64,000 bases of DNA. It comes from Scylla paramamosain (taxonomy: Eukaryota > Arthropoda > Malacostraca > Decapoda > Portunidae). The translations under genes were made by a program, and so were the position numbers. The DNA lies in assembly GCF_035594125.1 (NCBI RefSeq), contig NW_026973708.1, forward strand, positions 537,501 through 601,500, in the 5' to 3' direction. Shown one piece after another: positions 10,464-24,709 of the stretch (position 1 is the stretch's first letter; every line of letters begins with the position of its first letter). The notes below the pieces were generated by a model, which saw only the letters and a program-made list of their open reading frames with translations, did not search any database and was not told the origin of the DNA.

Positions 10464-10495
<32 letters not shown>

Positions 10496-10552
10496 AACTG
10501 CTACTACTACTCGTACCACCACCACTACTACCACTACCACTACTATCCCTAG
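10146..10552. repeat. Degenerate (TAC)n/(ACC)n array
   Basis: About 400 bp of TAC and ACC trinucleotides with occasional GCT and ATT variants. Frames encode only poly-T, poly-L or poly-V/S. Confidence 0.95.
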
Positions 10553-10728
10553 CACCAGTGCCTGTATAATAGTCATCAGGTGTCACGGTGTGATGAGAGG
10601 AAGCCTTAAAAAGGAAAAACAAGTGTCTGTGTGGCAGCTTCGGCCTGACACACTGAGGCAGAGTCAGACACGTGCACAGTGTGAATACAGTGTGTGTAAG
10701 GCAACGCCAATAAACACTTCCTTGCCTC

Positions 10729-10732
<4 letters not shown>

Positions 10733-10771
<39 letters not shown>

Positions 10772-10870
10772 TGTCATAAAATATATTCTTTATAGAAATA
10801 TTTTTTGTTCATAGATTTACTGGAAGAGTATTGCGATGAGAACGTGTAGGAGAACCAGATGTCCACACAC

Positions 10871-10924
<54 letters not shown>
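10733..10924. repeat. (CA)n and (GA)n microsatellites
   Basis: (CA)n at 10733-10767 and (GA)n at 10874-10924, with about 100 bp of unique AT-rich spacer. Confidence 0.95.
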
Positions 10925-10928
<4 letters not shown>

Positions 10929-11009
10929 CAAACCATCACTAATATAGTATTTAGGTTAATTCAGTATTTCTTTAGTTAACGTTCAAATACCACATTATCT
11001 GTAATTCAT

Positions 11010-11190
11010 TGATTTGCAAGATGGCCGCCACTCACTCCTTATCGAGCACCAATATTGTGAATAGCGACAAGTGGGAAATGGGACGCCATTTTGTTCCCAG
11101 GCAAACGCCGCGCGCCCCCTCGCTGCCAGCCGTGCCTGCTCTCATGTCTCTCTCTCGTGTTGAAGACACCTATTGTACAGTAAATACTGG
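11010..11190. promoter_or_regulatory. Candidate promoter with paired YY1-like sites
   Basis: CAAGATGGCCGCC at 11018-11030 (plus) matches the YY1 core. GACGCCATTTTGT at 11082-11094 is an oppositely oriented AAAATGGCG-type site. CpG-rich sequence (GCCGCGCGCCCCC) follows. YY1 sites of this form often mark TATA-less transcription starts and can include the start ATG; here the ATG at 11021 opens a frame (MAATHSLSSTN...) that runs into a (CT)n tract. No downstream exon is recognised. Confidence 0.3.
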
Positions 11191-11196
11191 CCCATA

Positions 11197-11199
<3 letters not shown>

Positions 11200-11266
<67 letters not shown>

Positions 11267-11605
11267 AACGTAAATGAGAAAGAGAGAGTGGGGAAGCAGA
11301 AAGAAGTGAGAGCGGAGGAGGAGTAAGACGAGAAGGATAAGGAAAAGGAGGAGGAAGAGGAGAAAGAGGAGGAGAAGGAAAAAGGGGAGGAGGAGGAGTA
11401 GGACGAGGAGAAGGAAAAAGGAGGAAGAGGAGGAGGAAGAGGAAGAAGAAGAGGAAGAGTAAGACGAGGAGAAAGAAAAAGAGGAAGAGAAGTAGGACGA
11501 GGAGAAGGAAAAGGAAGATAAAGAGGAGGAGAAAGATGAGTATGAAGAGAGGCAAAGAAGGAAGAGGAGGAAGAGGAGGAGTAGAGGAAAAAAAATAGTA
11601 GGAAG

Positions 11606-11678
<73 letters not shown>

Positions 11679-11703
11679 AAGTTGATAGATTCATGGTTCC
11701 TCT

Positions 11704-11751
<48 letters not shown>

Positions 11752-11830
11752 ATTGCTTTAGCACTACTACTACTACTACTACTACTATTATTACTGTTAG
11801 TACTACTACTACTACTACTACTATTATCGA
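11200..11830. repeat. (CT)n, 400-bp purine-only tract, (GA)n, (CT)n, (TAC)n
   Basis: (CT)n 11200-11257 is followed by an almost pure purine strand from about 11278 to 11674: GGA/GAA mixtures with recurrent GAGGAGAAGGAAAAGG modules, ending in (GA)n 11612-11674. (CT)n resumes at 11706-11748 and (TAC)n at 11763-11825. The long homopurine strand has triplex (H-DNA) potential. Confidence 0.95.
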
Positions 11831-12604
11831 ATAAATAGATTAATGCATAATACATGCAATAGTAACAATCAAAACAAACAAAAGGGCCAAATGACATGAA
11901 TAAATAAATAAATAAATAAATAAACAATAAAACACAAAGAGAACAGACAGCCGCCATCACCATCATCACCACCACAAGCACCACCACCATCACGACCCAA
12001 GCACCAATACCTGTCTCACTGCTCACCTTAATATAAGTATTTTCTCCCCCACACACACAACCAACTTGCCTCAAACCAATATTCTCAATCACTCAACACA
12101 ACCACCACCACCACCACCACCACTGCCCTCGTTCGGAAGTATGTGTGTGTTCGGCTTCTTGACTTTGGCTTCGTCTTCGTCTGTTTATAAGAAGCGAGGC
12201 CGGAGTGTATGGAGAAGGATGAAGGAAGGGGAAGGATGGGGCAGGGAGGTTAGGAAGCGTGGGACACAAAAGGATACTGAGGATATTGGGGGGTGGGTAG
12301 GGGGATGAAGGATATTAGGAAGGCAATGTTATTTTGGCAAGGAGGAGAAGGAGGAGGAAGAGGAAGGAGGAGATAAAAATGTAAAAGGGATGAGGAGTAA
12401 ACGGGTTAAAGGAGAGGAGATATGAAGGAAGAAGTGATGGAGGAATATGCTGAAGGAAAGGTTGAAAGAAGGAAGGAAGGAAGGAAGGAGGAAGCAAAGT
12501 TATTGATTTTTTTTCTTTGTCCTCTTTGCTTGACATTCTTTTTTTCTCTCTCAGCGATCTATTTTCTTTAAGAACTCTCTTAAATATTTACTACACACCG
12601 ACAC

Positions 12605-12608
<4 letters not shown>
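11831..12608. other. Mixed spacer, no supported gene
   Basis: Contains (AAAT)n at 11899-11930, a (CCA)n patch at about 12099-12122, purine-rich GGA stretches at 12215-12500 and (GGAA)n at about 12470-12490. No convincing exon. Confidence 0.4.

Positions 12609-12679
<71 letters not shown>
12609..12679. repeat. (GA)n microsatellite
   Basis: About 35 GA units, preceded by ACACTT and followed by a pyrimidine-rich region to about 12840. Confidence 0.95.
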
Positions 12680-12681
<2 letters not shown>

Positions 12682-13008
12682 GCACTCCAACACCCATCAT
12701 TACTTCTCTACTTACTCTTCTTTCTTCTATAGCGCTTTCCTCCTTCTCCTCCTCATCTCCTTCTCTCGCGCCTTCTTCTATTTTTCTTTCTCCTCCTCTG
12801 GCTTTTCCTTTTACTTCTCTTCCTTTTCTTCCTCTTCGTTTAACCTTACCACCACAACCGCCGTCGCCACCACTACCGCCACCGCCCAGCTGATGGTCTT
12901 GTCCCGAGCTAAGGACGGTCACCAATGATTACTCGTTTCTGGGACAATCTTGAACCGCGTGTTTGCTCGCTTCATCAGGTTACTGTCCCCCTAACGAGAC
13001 TGTCCCCC

Positions 13009-13436
13009 CAGGCCTTTCGTCTTACCAGCTCCTCTCCTCTAACTGAATGTCTTCAGCCTCTCTCTCTTCCCCGCAATGTCGCATCTCCTGCTATCTTCTA
13101 TCGCTATTTTCTCGTCAACTGTTCTTCTGATCTTGCTAACTGCATGCCTTCCATCCTCCCGCGCCCTCGTTGCACACGACTTTCTACTTTTGCTCACCCC
13201 TATTCTGTCCACCTCTCTAATGCAAAAGTTAACCAGTATTTTCAATCTTTCATCCCTTTTTCTGGTAAACTCTGGAACTCCCTGCCTGCTTCTGTATTTC
13301 CCCCTTCCTATAAATTGAATTTTTTCGAGAGCGAGGTCTCAAGACACTTCTCTCATTTGTGTTAAACTTTTTTGGCTCTTTCTTTTCATAGGTATATATT
13401 TTGTTGCCTTTGACCAGTGCCCCTCTTGTATAAAAA
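13009..13436 (+). mobile_element. LINE family A, copy 3, diverged 3' end
   Basis: Plus frame 13009-13365 reads QAFRLTSSSPLTECLQPLSL, then NCMPSILPRPRCTRLSTFAH, then YSVHLSNAKVNQYFQSFIPF and ends SHLC-stop. It is the same C-terminal segment as copies 1 and 2 but more diverged. The 3' UTR is recognisable to about 13436 (CTCTTGTATAAAAAG), with only a short A run. The frame upstream to 12925 is host sequence. Confidence 0.85.
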
Positions 13437-13514
13437 GTCCCCTTCTCTATTACCTCCCTGGAAACTGACTTCGATTCTCCCCATCTCTATCCCTTCCCCA
13501 CGAGCCCCACCACC

Positions 13515-13518
<4 letters not shown>

Positions 13519-13597
<79 letters not shown>
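13519..13597. repeat. (CT)n microsatellite
   Basis: About 39 CT units following CCACCCCCACT. Confidence 0.95.
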
Positions 13598-13601
<4 letters not shown>

Positions 13602-13789
13602 GGACGGTCCCAGGAGAGCAGAGTAGGTCATGTTTTGTTACAATCAGTGGTATTTACTTCCTTCCTCTGATGCTGATGGGGAACAAAAGTGTCCCTCGAT
13701 GTATTTTTCCCGTGGTGTCTAATTGGCGATGGGGAAACAAATCAGTAGGGAAGGGAAAAAAAAAAACTAAGGAAAAGTTGAACTGATTA
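13598..13789. other. Unique spacer
   Basis: Short unique sequence with no supported exon or site. Confidence 0.3.

Positions 13790-14774
<985 letters not shown>

Positions 14775-14826
<52 letters not shown>
14775..14826. repeat. (CA)n microsatellite
   Basis: About 26 uninterrupted CA units following CTTA. Confidence 0.95.
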
Positions 14827-14828
<2 letters not shown>

Positions 14829-15158
14829 TATAGACAAAATGACGAATCACATGCTGCAAAATACACGAGTAACAAAATTTATACAAATGAATAATAAAGA
14901 AAATAACACATAGAACTGAAACACATATCTGTCTGTCAATTGTCTAAATAAAACTACAATGTCATTTTTTTTTTTTAGGTAGAGAAATAGGAGACCTGAA
15001 AGGAAGAAAAAAAGAAAAAAGAAGAAAATAATGATAATAATAATAATAAGAGGAAGAAAAACTCAATTCTTTCCTGTATGATTGAACTTTCCAAGAACGA
15101 CAAACGGAAAACACTCATTTAACACTCAACGTGAACCTTAAGTGTCGGTCTGTGTGTC

Positions 15159-15159
<1 letters not shown>

Positions 15160-15235
<76 letters not shown>

Positions 15236-15240
15236 GTGTC
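15160..15240. repeat. (GT)n microsatellite
   Basis: About 36 GT units with one CGT interruption near 15230. Confidence 0.95.
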
Positions 15241-16059
15241 TGTTTGAAAGGCGACAATCATCCATCATCTCCACGCTTCAGACAAACGGATGACTTGACA
15301 AGCCTTTCTGATTGGGAGAGCGAGGGCCAGAGTCAGGGAGGCGAGGAAATATAATGACAGACGACCAAGAGGAGGAGGAGGAGGAGGAGGAGGAACGGAA
15401 AAAATCTATCAGTTTTCTCAAATTTTTCAGTGACGTTTTACAACTTCAACTCCTCCTCCTCCTCGTGGTCCTCCTCCTCCTCCTCCTCCTCTTCCTCGTA
15501 ACTACCCTCCATTTTAACCACTAAGAGAGAGAAAGAAAAAAAAACTTCAACACAAAGCCTTTCACTGATCTATTCTCTTCCTCGTCCTCTTTCTCCTCCT
15601 CCCCCTCCTCCTCCTCCACCTCCTCCTCTTCTTTCTCCTCCTCCTGTTCCTCGCGTTGTTTGAAGAGCCGTGCAGACGGACACTCTATAAAATAAGAAAA
15701 GGATGTCTTGGACTTTTTCTTCCCGAGTCTTTTTCTAAACCCTCCTCTGTGTGTCCTTCTCTCTGTCTCTCTTTCTTTCTCTCTGTCTATCTGTCCGGCT
15801 GGTTGGTTATATTGCTGGAGAAGGAGGAGGAGAAGGAGGAGGAAAAGGACGAATACAAAGGAATACAAAGAAAGTCCAAACAGCAACAGAGCTCCTTACT
15901 AAACTGTTTCGGTAACTATTCTACGCTATTAGTGGGAGAGACAGGATAATACAGAGGCTCCTCCCCACCACTCTCATCACTCTAACCAATACTGCCCAGA
16001 AAAAAAAAAATTGTTGTATAGGAAAACCACATGAATTTGAGAGGAAAGTAATAAAGAAT
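15241..16059. other. Trinucleotide-rich spacer, no supported gene
   Basis: Contains (GGA)n at about 15370-15393, (CTC)n at 15449-15497 and 15588-15645, and GGA again at about 15820-15845. Opposed GGA and TCC patches can pair over several hundred bases. Frames in the region are low-complexity. Confidence 0.4.
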
Positions 16060-16074
16060 TAAGTCTAAGAGGAG

Positions 16075-16107
<33 letters not shown>

Positions 16108-16670
16108 AGAGGGAGAGAGAGAGAGATAAAAAGCTACTCCAATTTCACTTGTTAATCGTTAAGTCTGTAAAGATATGTAACAGGAGGAAATGAGAGGCAA
16201 GGGGGGAGGGAGGAAGGTAACAAGAGAGAAATTAGAAGAAAGGAAGAGTAAAAAAAAAGAAAGACAGGTAGGAAAAGAGGATGAGAGGCAAAGAAGAGAA
16301 GGAAGAGTAAGTAGAGAGACAGGTTAGCAGAGAGAGAGGAGGATAATATGAGAGAGAAGTAGAGATAGGCAAGGAAAGGGAGTAAGAACAGAAAGGAAGA
16401 ACGGAAAACAGAACAGGAGAGATAAGCAAGGAAAGGAAGATAAAGAAGAGAAAGGAAGATAATAAAAGCGAAATTAGAGGTAGGCAAAGAAAGGAAGGGG
16501 TAAGGAAAGAAAGGAAGAAAGGAAAAGAGAACAGAAAAAATAAGCAATGGCAGGAAGAGTAAGAAGAGAGAGGAAGATAAGAAAATATAGAAATTAGAGG
16601 TAAGCAAGGAAATGAAGAGTAACACAAGAAAGGAAGAAAAGAAGAGAAATGAGAAGAGGTTAACCAAATA
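16060..16670. repeat. Purine-rich minisatellite with a 115-120 bp higher-order period
   Basis: The plus strand is nearly all purine. A marker close to AAATTAGAGGTAGGCAAAG occurs at 16471 and again at 16591, exactly 120 bp apart, with a related TAGAGATAGGCAAGG at 16360. The modules between share AGAAAGGAAGA and ATAAGCAA motifs. It lies directly 5' of the RTE element. Confidence 0.75.
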
Positions 16671-16901
16671 AAGAGATAGATAAAAATAGATAGATAACCC
16701 TAACCTGCAGGCTTGCCCGGGGACTAGTAGGAGATTCCCTGTAACCAGTTGGGGGCAATAAGCAGCAGGAAAGGACTAATTAACAGTTCCGAAGAGCCAG
16801 GATAGGCCTAGCAAGCCACTGGTGTTACAGTTTTTGCTCAAGAAACGCAGAACGTGCCTCGGAATCGGACTGACCAAAGGGTAACGAACCGGAATGGAAC
16901 T

Positions 16902-17991
16902 GGACATGAAAATAGGAAACAAAAGACAATAAAGATTGCAACGATAAACTTGGCAACATTCAAGGATAAAGAAGAGGAAATAATAGAGATGATGAAGGAA
17001 AGAAAGCTGGAAATCGTTGGATTATGTGAAACTAGAATCAAAGGGAAAGGAGAAAAAAACATTACATGAAAATTATAAGATCATATATAGTGGTAATGAG
17101 GATGGAAGACATGGGGTTGCTATAATGATGTCACCACTGATGGCAGAAAGGATGGACAGTATGGACTGCAGAAATGAGAGAGTGATGGCTATAACGTTAA
17201 CTATAGATCAGACAAAAATTAGCATTATCCAAACATATGCTCCACAACAGGGCAGAAGTCTGAGGGAGAAAGAGCAGTTTTATGAAACTCTACAGGAAAT
17301 GACAGAAACAATAAGACATCACGAGAATGTCATTGTCATGGGAGACATGAATGGACATGTCGGACAGAATAGAGGTGGAGTAGAGCACGTCATCGGAGAG
17401 TTTAGCATTGGCGAAAGGAACCAGGAGGGAGAAAGAATAATAGATTATTGTGTGATGAATAACATGTCCATTATGAATACTTATTATAAACATCAGGAGA
17501 GCCATAAATGGACATGGTATCGGTGGAATGAAACACAACAAGGATATACTGAGAGGTCAATGATTGACCTGTTTCTCACCAACAAGAAAAACATATTTAA
17601 AGATGTTAGGACCATACCATCTGTGTCCTTAGACTCTGACCACAGGTTGGTGGTGGCTAAATTAAAAATTGTAAAACCAAAGGAAAAAGTCAAGAAAAAG
17701 CAAAAGAGATTCAAACTGGAAAACCTCAAGGACGAAGAGAAGAAGCAAGCACTACGACAACTGGTAACATTACGAAAACCAACCGAACTGGAATTGGAAG
17801 AAATGAACATAGAAGAACAATGGAATAAATTCAAGAACACTGTGTATGGGGCAGCTGAGGAGACAGTTGGTATTAAAATCAAATATGGAACCAAAAAGAA
17901 AAGTACTGCATGGTGGACTTATGATGTTAAGGAAGCAGTCAAAGAAAAAAACAAGATCTTTCAGAAAATGGATGAAAACAAGAAACATTGA
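16902..17991 (+). pseudogene. Endonuclease domain of RTE element
   Basis: The EEP/AP-endonuclease fold motifs appear in order: KIATINLATF (N-terminal strand), CETRIKG (catalytic Glu region), IIQTYAPQQGRS, VIVMGDMNGHVGQ (Asp/Asn pair), RSMIDLFLTN and SLDSDHRLVVAKLK (catalytic Asp-His). The catalytic residues look intact. A frameshift in the A-run near 17053-17059 separates the first 50 or so residues from the rest. Another frameshift near 17985 breaks the link to the RT frame. The enzyme would nick target DNA for target-primed reverse transcription. Insect and crustacean gene sets often mislabel this domain as craniofacial development protein 2-like. Confidence 0.85.
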
Positions 17992-19031
17992 AGATAGAGA
18001 AGATTACGTAGATAAACGAAACAGTGCAGAAGCAACCAAAAGAGCAGCCAAGGAGGACATGTGGATCAAGATTGGTCAAGATCTAGAGAGAGACGTAGAA
18101 GGAACAAGAAAATTATTGTATAGCATGGCTAAGAACTATAGGAAAGGAAATAACGAATCAACATATGCAATAATGAACAAAACAGGAGAATTACTAACAA
18201 AACCACAGGAGATTGAAGAAAGATGGAGAGAATACTTCCAAGAACTTCTAAATGTGGAGGATGTGGAAGTGGATGAAGAGCGGAATCTAGATATACAGGA
18301 GGAACAAGGAAAGAACCCAAATGAGATCAGTACAGAGGAAGTGAAGGAGGCACTAAAGAAGATGAGAAGCGGCAAAGCCCCGGGGGACGACGAGCTCCCT
18401 ATAGAGCTATTTAAAGCTGCTGGGGAAGAATGTGTAGAGTGGATGAGGTACATTTTCAGTAATGCGTGGAAAGAGGAGAAAGTGCCCCATGACTGGCACA
18501 AAGCAATAGTATGTCCAATATATAAGAAAGGCAGTAAAACAGATTGTGCAAATTATAGAGGTATATCCCTGTTATCTCATGTTGGAAAATTGTATGAAAG
18601 AATAGTTGAGAAAAGATTAAGAACCTGTGTCGAGGAGAAACTAGGAATATGGCAGTATGGTTTCAGGCCCAATAGGAGCACGACAGATCTAGTGTTCACT
18701 TTAAAGATGATAATGGAGAAGAGTTGGGAGTGGAGCATTGATAAATATGTGGCTTTTATAGATCTGGAAAAAGCCTTTGATAGAATTAGAAGAGATTGCT
18801 TGTGGAGAGTCTTACAACATCAAGACTACGGCATAAACTCTAAACTGATACGAGTAATTAAGAGTATATATAAGAACACGGAGAGCAGAGTCAAGAACAG
18901 AGAGCTGGAGAGTGAATGGTTTAGCATTAAGACAGGAGTGAGACAAGGGGGAGTGCTCTCTCCTTTGCTATTCGTTATATACATGGACAGATGCCTGAAG
19001 GAAGTGTGTGTAAGGGAGGATAAAGAGATCA
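17986..19031 (+). pseudogene. Reverse transcriptase fingers/palm of RTE element
   Basis: This frame continues with EEIEERWREYFQELLN-like sequence, KKMRSGKAPGDDELPIEL (motif 0/1), HKAIVCPIYKKGSKTDCANY and RGISLLSHVGKLYERIVEKR. It then has QYGFRPNRSTTD, AFIDLEKAFDRIRRD (motif A with catalytic Asp) and GVRQGGVLSPLLFVIYMD (motif B). A frameshift just before the YADD box sends this frame into LGLCRRCRC and an early stop at 19111. All motifs up to B are recognisable, so the damage is recent relative to the fragments elsewhere. Confidence 0.85.
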
Positions 19032-19811
19032 CGCTGGGCCTATGCAGACGATGTCGCTGTCGTGACAGGAAGCCAACAAGATCTTCAAGAGGCCATGACA
19101 AGATGGAATGATGTCTTAAATAGGGAAGGAATGAGAATGAACAAACAAAAAACAGAAATAATGAAAGTTGGCAGAATAAAGGAGGAATGTAATATTTACA
19201 TAGAAAACGTTAAACTGAAGCAGACCGACAAATTTTGTTATCTGGGAGTACTTTTCGACGAGGAAAACAGACAGAATATAGAAATTTTAAATAGAATACA
19301 GAAGTACAATGCAAATGTCAGTGCATTGTATCCCATACTTAAAGATAAGAATATTCCAACAAAAGCTAAAACCATAATATTTACAACAATACTAAGACCA
19401 GTACTTCTATATGGGTCAGAAACTTGGACACTGACAACAAGAACATCTTCACAAATACAAGCAGCAGAAATGAGAGTTCTGAGAATGATCCGAGGTGTGA
19501 CCAGACTTGATAGAATTAGAAATGAAGAAACCAGAGAGAGATTAGGGATAACATCTATACTGAAGATAATTGAAAAGAACAAATTGAGATGGTATGGACA
19601 TGTCCGAAGAATGGAAGATACAAGATACGCAAGGAAGTTTCTGGAATGGGTTCCTCTAGGCAGGAGGCCGGTGGGACGACCTAGGAAGCGATGGATGCAG
19701 GGAGTTGAAGAAGCTACTGAACGAAGAGGAAGAAATCTACAAGAAATAACCAGAGATGAGGATTTCATGGATAGAGACCTTTGGAGAAGATTCGTAGAGG
19801 CCGGACACTGA
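19032..19811 (+). pseudogene. RT motif C, thumb and C-terminal domain of RTE element
   Basis: In this frame AYADDVAVVTGSQQDLQEAM carries the catalytic YADD at 19041-19052. It is followed by KTEIMKVG, KFCYLGVLFDEENRQ, RPVLLYGSETWTLTTR and the RTE hallmark C-terminus KLRWYGHVRRMEDTRYARK then GRRPVGRPRKRWMQGVEEA. It ends at a TGA after AGH. The frame itself is uninterrupted, but it is out of phase with the preceding RT segment by one indel. Confidence 0.85.
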
Positions 19812-19847
19812 CAGGCATTGCCTACCTTGCGTCTGGTGAGAAAGGTG

Positions 19848-20459
<612 letters not shown>

Positions 20460-21115
20460 GGAAAGACAGGCGTGTGGAGTGAGTACGAGTGACTGAAAGA
20501 CTTGGAGGGGTTGGGGAGTGTCTGGAGATGGTGGAGATGAACTAGGAGTGACAGGGTTTGACAGGGAGTGACTATAGGAGTGCTTTGGAGTGAAGAGGAA
20601 TGAAAATGGGAGTGATTTTGAGTGTTTTGGAGTGACGAGGTATGAAAACGAGAGTGATCTGGAGTGTTCTGGAGTGACGGGGTATGAAAATGAGAGTGGC
20701 TGGGAGGCTTCTGGAGTGAGGAGTATAAAAAAAATATGAGCGACTAGGAGTGTTTTGAAATGATGAAATTATATGGAGTTGACTGAAATGACTTGAAGTG
20801 ATAAGAGATGATAAGGAAAGACAAAAAGTTATTGAGAGAGGTGAAAAATGACTGCGAGTGACAAGGAATGACTAGCAGTGCCAAGAAACGACAAGGAATG
20901 ATTAGGAATGAGTGGTAATGACACGTAATCCTAAATAGTGCCAAGAGGTCACAGAGAGGAATTAGGAATGACTGAGAATGACACGGAATGATAACCAGCG
21001 GCAAGAAACGACAGGGAGTGATTAAGAATGACTGAGTAACGAGGAGTGGCAAGAAACAAGAGTGGTGGTGAATAACTGGTCAGGAGAGGAAGGGGAGTGA
21101 AAGCAGCAGGAACTG
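20460..21115. repeat. Degenerate short-unit minisatellite (GGAGTGA/GGAATGAC type)
   Basis: About 650 bp of loosely repeated 10-12 bp units such as AGGAGTGAC, AGGAATGACT and TGGAGTGACG. A transition near 20780 takes it from GGAGTG-type to GGAATGA-type units. The minus-strand frames of about 100 residues (LVTQSFLITPCRFL) simply translate the repeat. Confidence 0.75.
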
Positions 21116-22316
<1,201 letters not shown>

Positions 22317-22894
22317 TGAGCACAACGCTACTCTCAACATGTAATTACAAAGTTAAAGGTAAAATGGCAGTGACGCTGTCGGTCCACTGCAAAGTAGCAA
22401 AACTGTTATAAAGTCCATTAAGAACAGTAAGCAGTATTAATACACTATCTATATAAAAGGACAAGTTAAAATACGTAATGCTCTACAAACGGTTTACAAA
22501 TAATAATTAGTTTCTATAGAGGATTATTTGATTTTATAAAATAATTGAATATTTCAAACATAATATTGTTAAAGGAAAATAACATAATATAGAATTAACT
22601 CTTAAAAAATTCTAGCCAGTAAAATTTAAAAAGTTATTACATACCAAAACTATGAAATAATAAAAGATAAAACTAACTAATGAAACTAACCTAATTAAAA
22701 AGTTACTTATTGTTAATCAACGACTTAAGAATACAAAAATATAAAATAAATAAAACTGCCTACATAGCTAAAAGTCATAAAAATGATAACACAACACTTG
22801 ACTAAAATAATATCACACAAAATGATCGACATGCCCATGATTTTGCATACAAGTGTGTTATCCACATTTGCCAAAAATAAGTTAGTGGTAGTAT

Positions 22895-22898
<4 letters not shown>
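22317..22898. other. Strongly AT-rich unique sequence
   Basis: About 580 bp of AT-rich DNA with no ORF of interest. It resembles 30840-31150 only in composition. No repeat family or gene is supported. Confidence 0.4.

Positions 22899-22968
<70 letters not shown>
22899..22968. repeat. (GA)n microsatellite
   Basis: 35 GA units after GGTAGTATTATA. Confidence 0.95.
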
Positions 22969-22970
<2 letters not shown>

Positions 22971-24303
22971 AATAAAAGTATTTCTTAACCTGAAAAGAAA
23001 GAAAAAAGCAAACATTAGATGTGTGCAGTGTGTCATCCTTCGTGGCTTACCCAGTGTTTCCTGACGGCGACGCGCGAGGCAGGCGAGGAGAGAACCAGAG
23101 ATGAAGGGAAGGATGTCGTGTGAGGGGAGGGAATGTTTCTGTTGCTACTGCTGCTGTTGTTGTTATTGTTGTTGTTGTGTTGGTTATGTGTTGTACTGGC
23201 CTAACAGGACACCCGCGTAAGCTCAGTAACACAGTCAAGTAACACAGACGGCGGTGTGCCCTTTGCTGTAACACTTCGGAACCTACAAGGCGGTGGTTTG
23301 GATTCAGTTTTGCTTTTCCTGGGTTTTGTTTGCGCGTCTCCAAACAAAGGCCACGAGAAGCAAAGGTGTGAATCCAAACGACTGCTTTGTAGTGATGCGC
23401 TCCGAGTTAGAGCAGAGGTGACGCCCTCACTGTGACTGAGCGCTGGCGTCCTACGAGGCCTGCACGCAACACACCACCTGCACAACAACAACAACAACAG
23501 CAACAACAACATCTACCACTACTAGCAGCAGCAGTAGCAGTAGCTGTAGCTAGGAGTTCAGGACTGGCGCGTGGCCGTAAGGGGAATCTTCCTTTGAGGG
23601 AGGAGCAGCAGGTGACCTGAAGTCTCATGGCCTCATGGCCTGGGCTGTCTTGTTCATGCTCAGCCTGTGGGCCTGACCTGTCACAGACCTGCCCTCAATG
23701 GCTTGGCGGCGTGGTTGGCAGGGTGGTTGGCGCCACCCTCAACCCAGATACCCACCATTGCAAAACATGGCGGCGAGGGACTGCTGCTTTCACTTCACCT
23801 TGCCTCCTGCAGGGCTGAAGTAAGGCACAGCCTGGTGTGCTGTAGCGGTGCACGTCAGCACCTGCACGAGGGCGGCCAGTGCCACCTGCCTCCTGAAGAC
23901 GGCCACCCCCGTTCGCCACGCAGCGCACAGTGACGGGGGTCTGCCGTCCTCCCCCAGCAGCCCAGGCCCATCTTGGCTACCTGGGCAGGACTGAGGGTTC
24001 CGCTCCCCCCACTGGAGAAGGTGAACGAAGCACTGCGGCGCAGCACCCCGGCCTGGGAGGGGGACAGCCGCACACTCGCTGAGTCACGGGGCAGCCTCAG
24101 CCGCGCGGGGACACGCAAAACAGTTGTTCTGTTGTTTCGTTGTGACGTCTGTCCGAAAAAGAAAATCCTGTTGCGTTGTGGTTCTGCGCTGAACAAATTT
24201 CATGGATGGAGTGAATGAATGAGTGTGACATCATGGTGACTCCCTCACCTGCACACACCACCTGACGGCGCCACAGTGAGGCTGTGACGGCACAGCGAGC
24301 CGC

Positions 24304-24306
<3 letters not shown>
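22969..24306. promoter_or_regulatory. GC- and CpG-rich region, candidate CpG-island promoter or 5' gene region
   Basis: From about 23400 to 24250 the sequence is markedly GC-rich, with CpG-bearing unique DNA and a YY1-like AACATGGCGGC at 23764-23774. Several overlapping frames of 60-110 residues exist on both strands, but none has a recognisable domain. (AAC)n patches occur at 23486-23509. I would treat this as a possible promoter or first-exon region without naming a gene. Confidence 0.25.
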
Positions 24307-24370
<64 letters not shown>

Positions 24371-24397
24371 GAGGAGAGAGAGAGAGAGAGAGAGAGC
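24307..24397. repeat. (GA)n microsatellite with interruptions
   Basis: GA units interrupted by GGA at 24350 and 24371. A purine-only A/G stretch continues to about 24480. Confidence 0.95.
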
Positions 24398-24709
24398 CAA
24401 GGGACAGCGAAAAAAAACAGAAAAAAAGGAAAAACCAGGAAAACGAAAAAGGAAAAAAAAGGGAAAAAGAGGACAAAAAAGATGTAGGAAACGAAGCATT
24501 TTTCCACCACACGAGCGCAGGGAATGAAGACAAAATATCCGTCCATTTTGTATCATTAACCTAACCACGCTGGCCTGCCCTAGATAGCGGCTAAATTTAC
24601 CGTTAATGTACAGTACTACACATCCATTGTATTACCTCCTGCACTTTACTACTAACCTACACCCTCCCTGGTACAGCGGCTAGTGTAAACAAAGGCCACA
24701 CACCGCCAA
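24398..24709. other. Unique spacer, no supported gene
   Basis: Includes a short TTAACCTAACC telomere-like motif at about 24556-24566. Confidence 0.35.
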
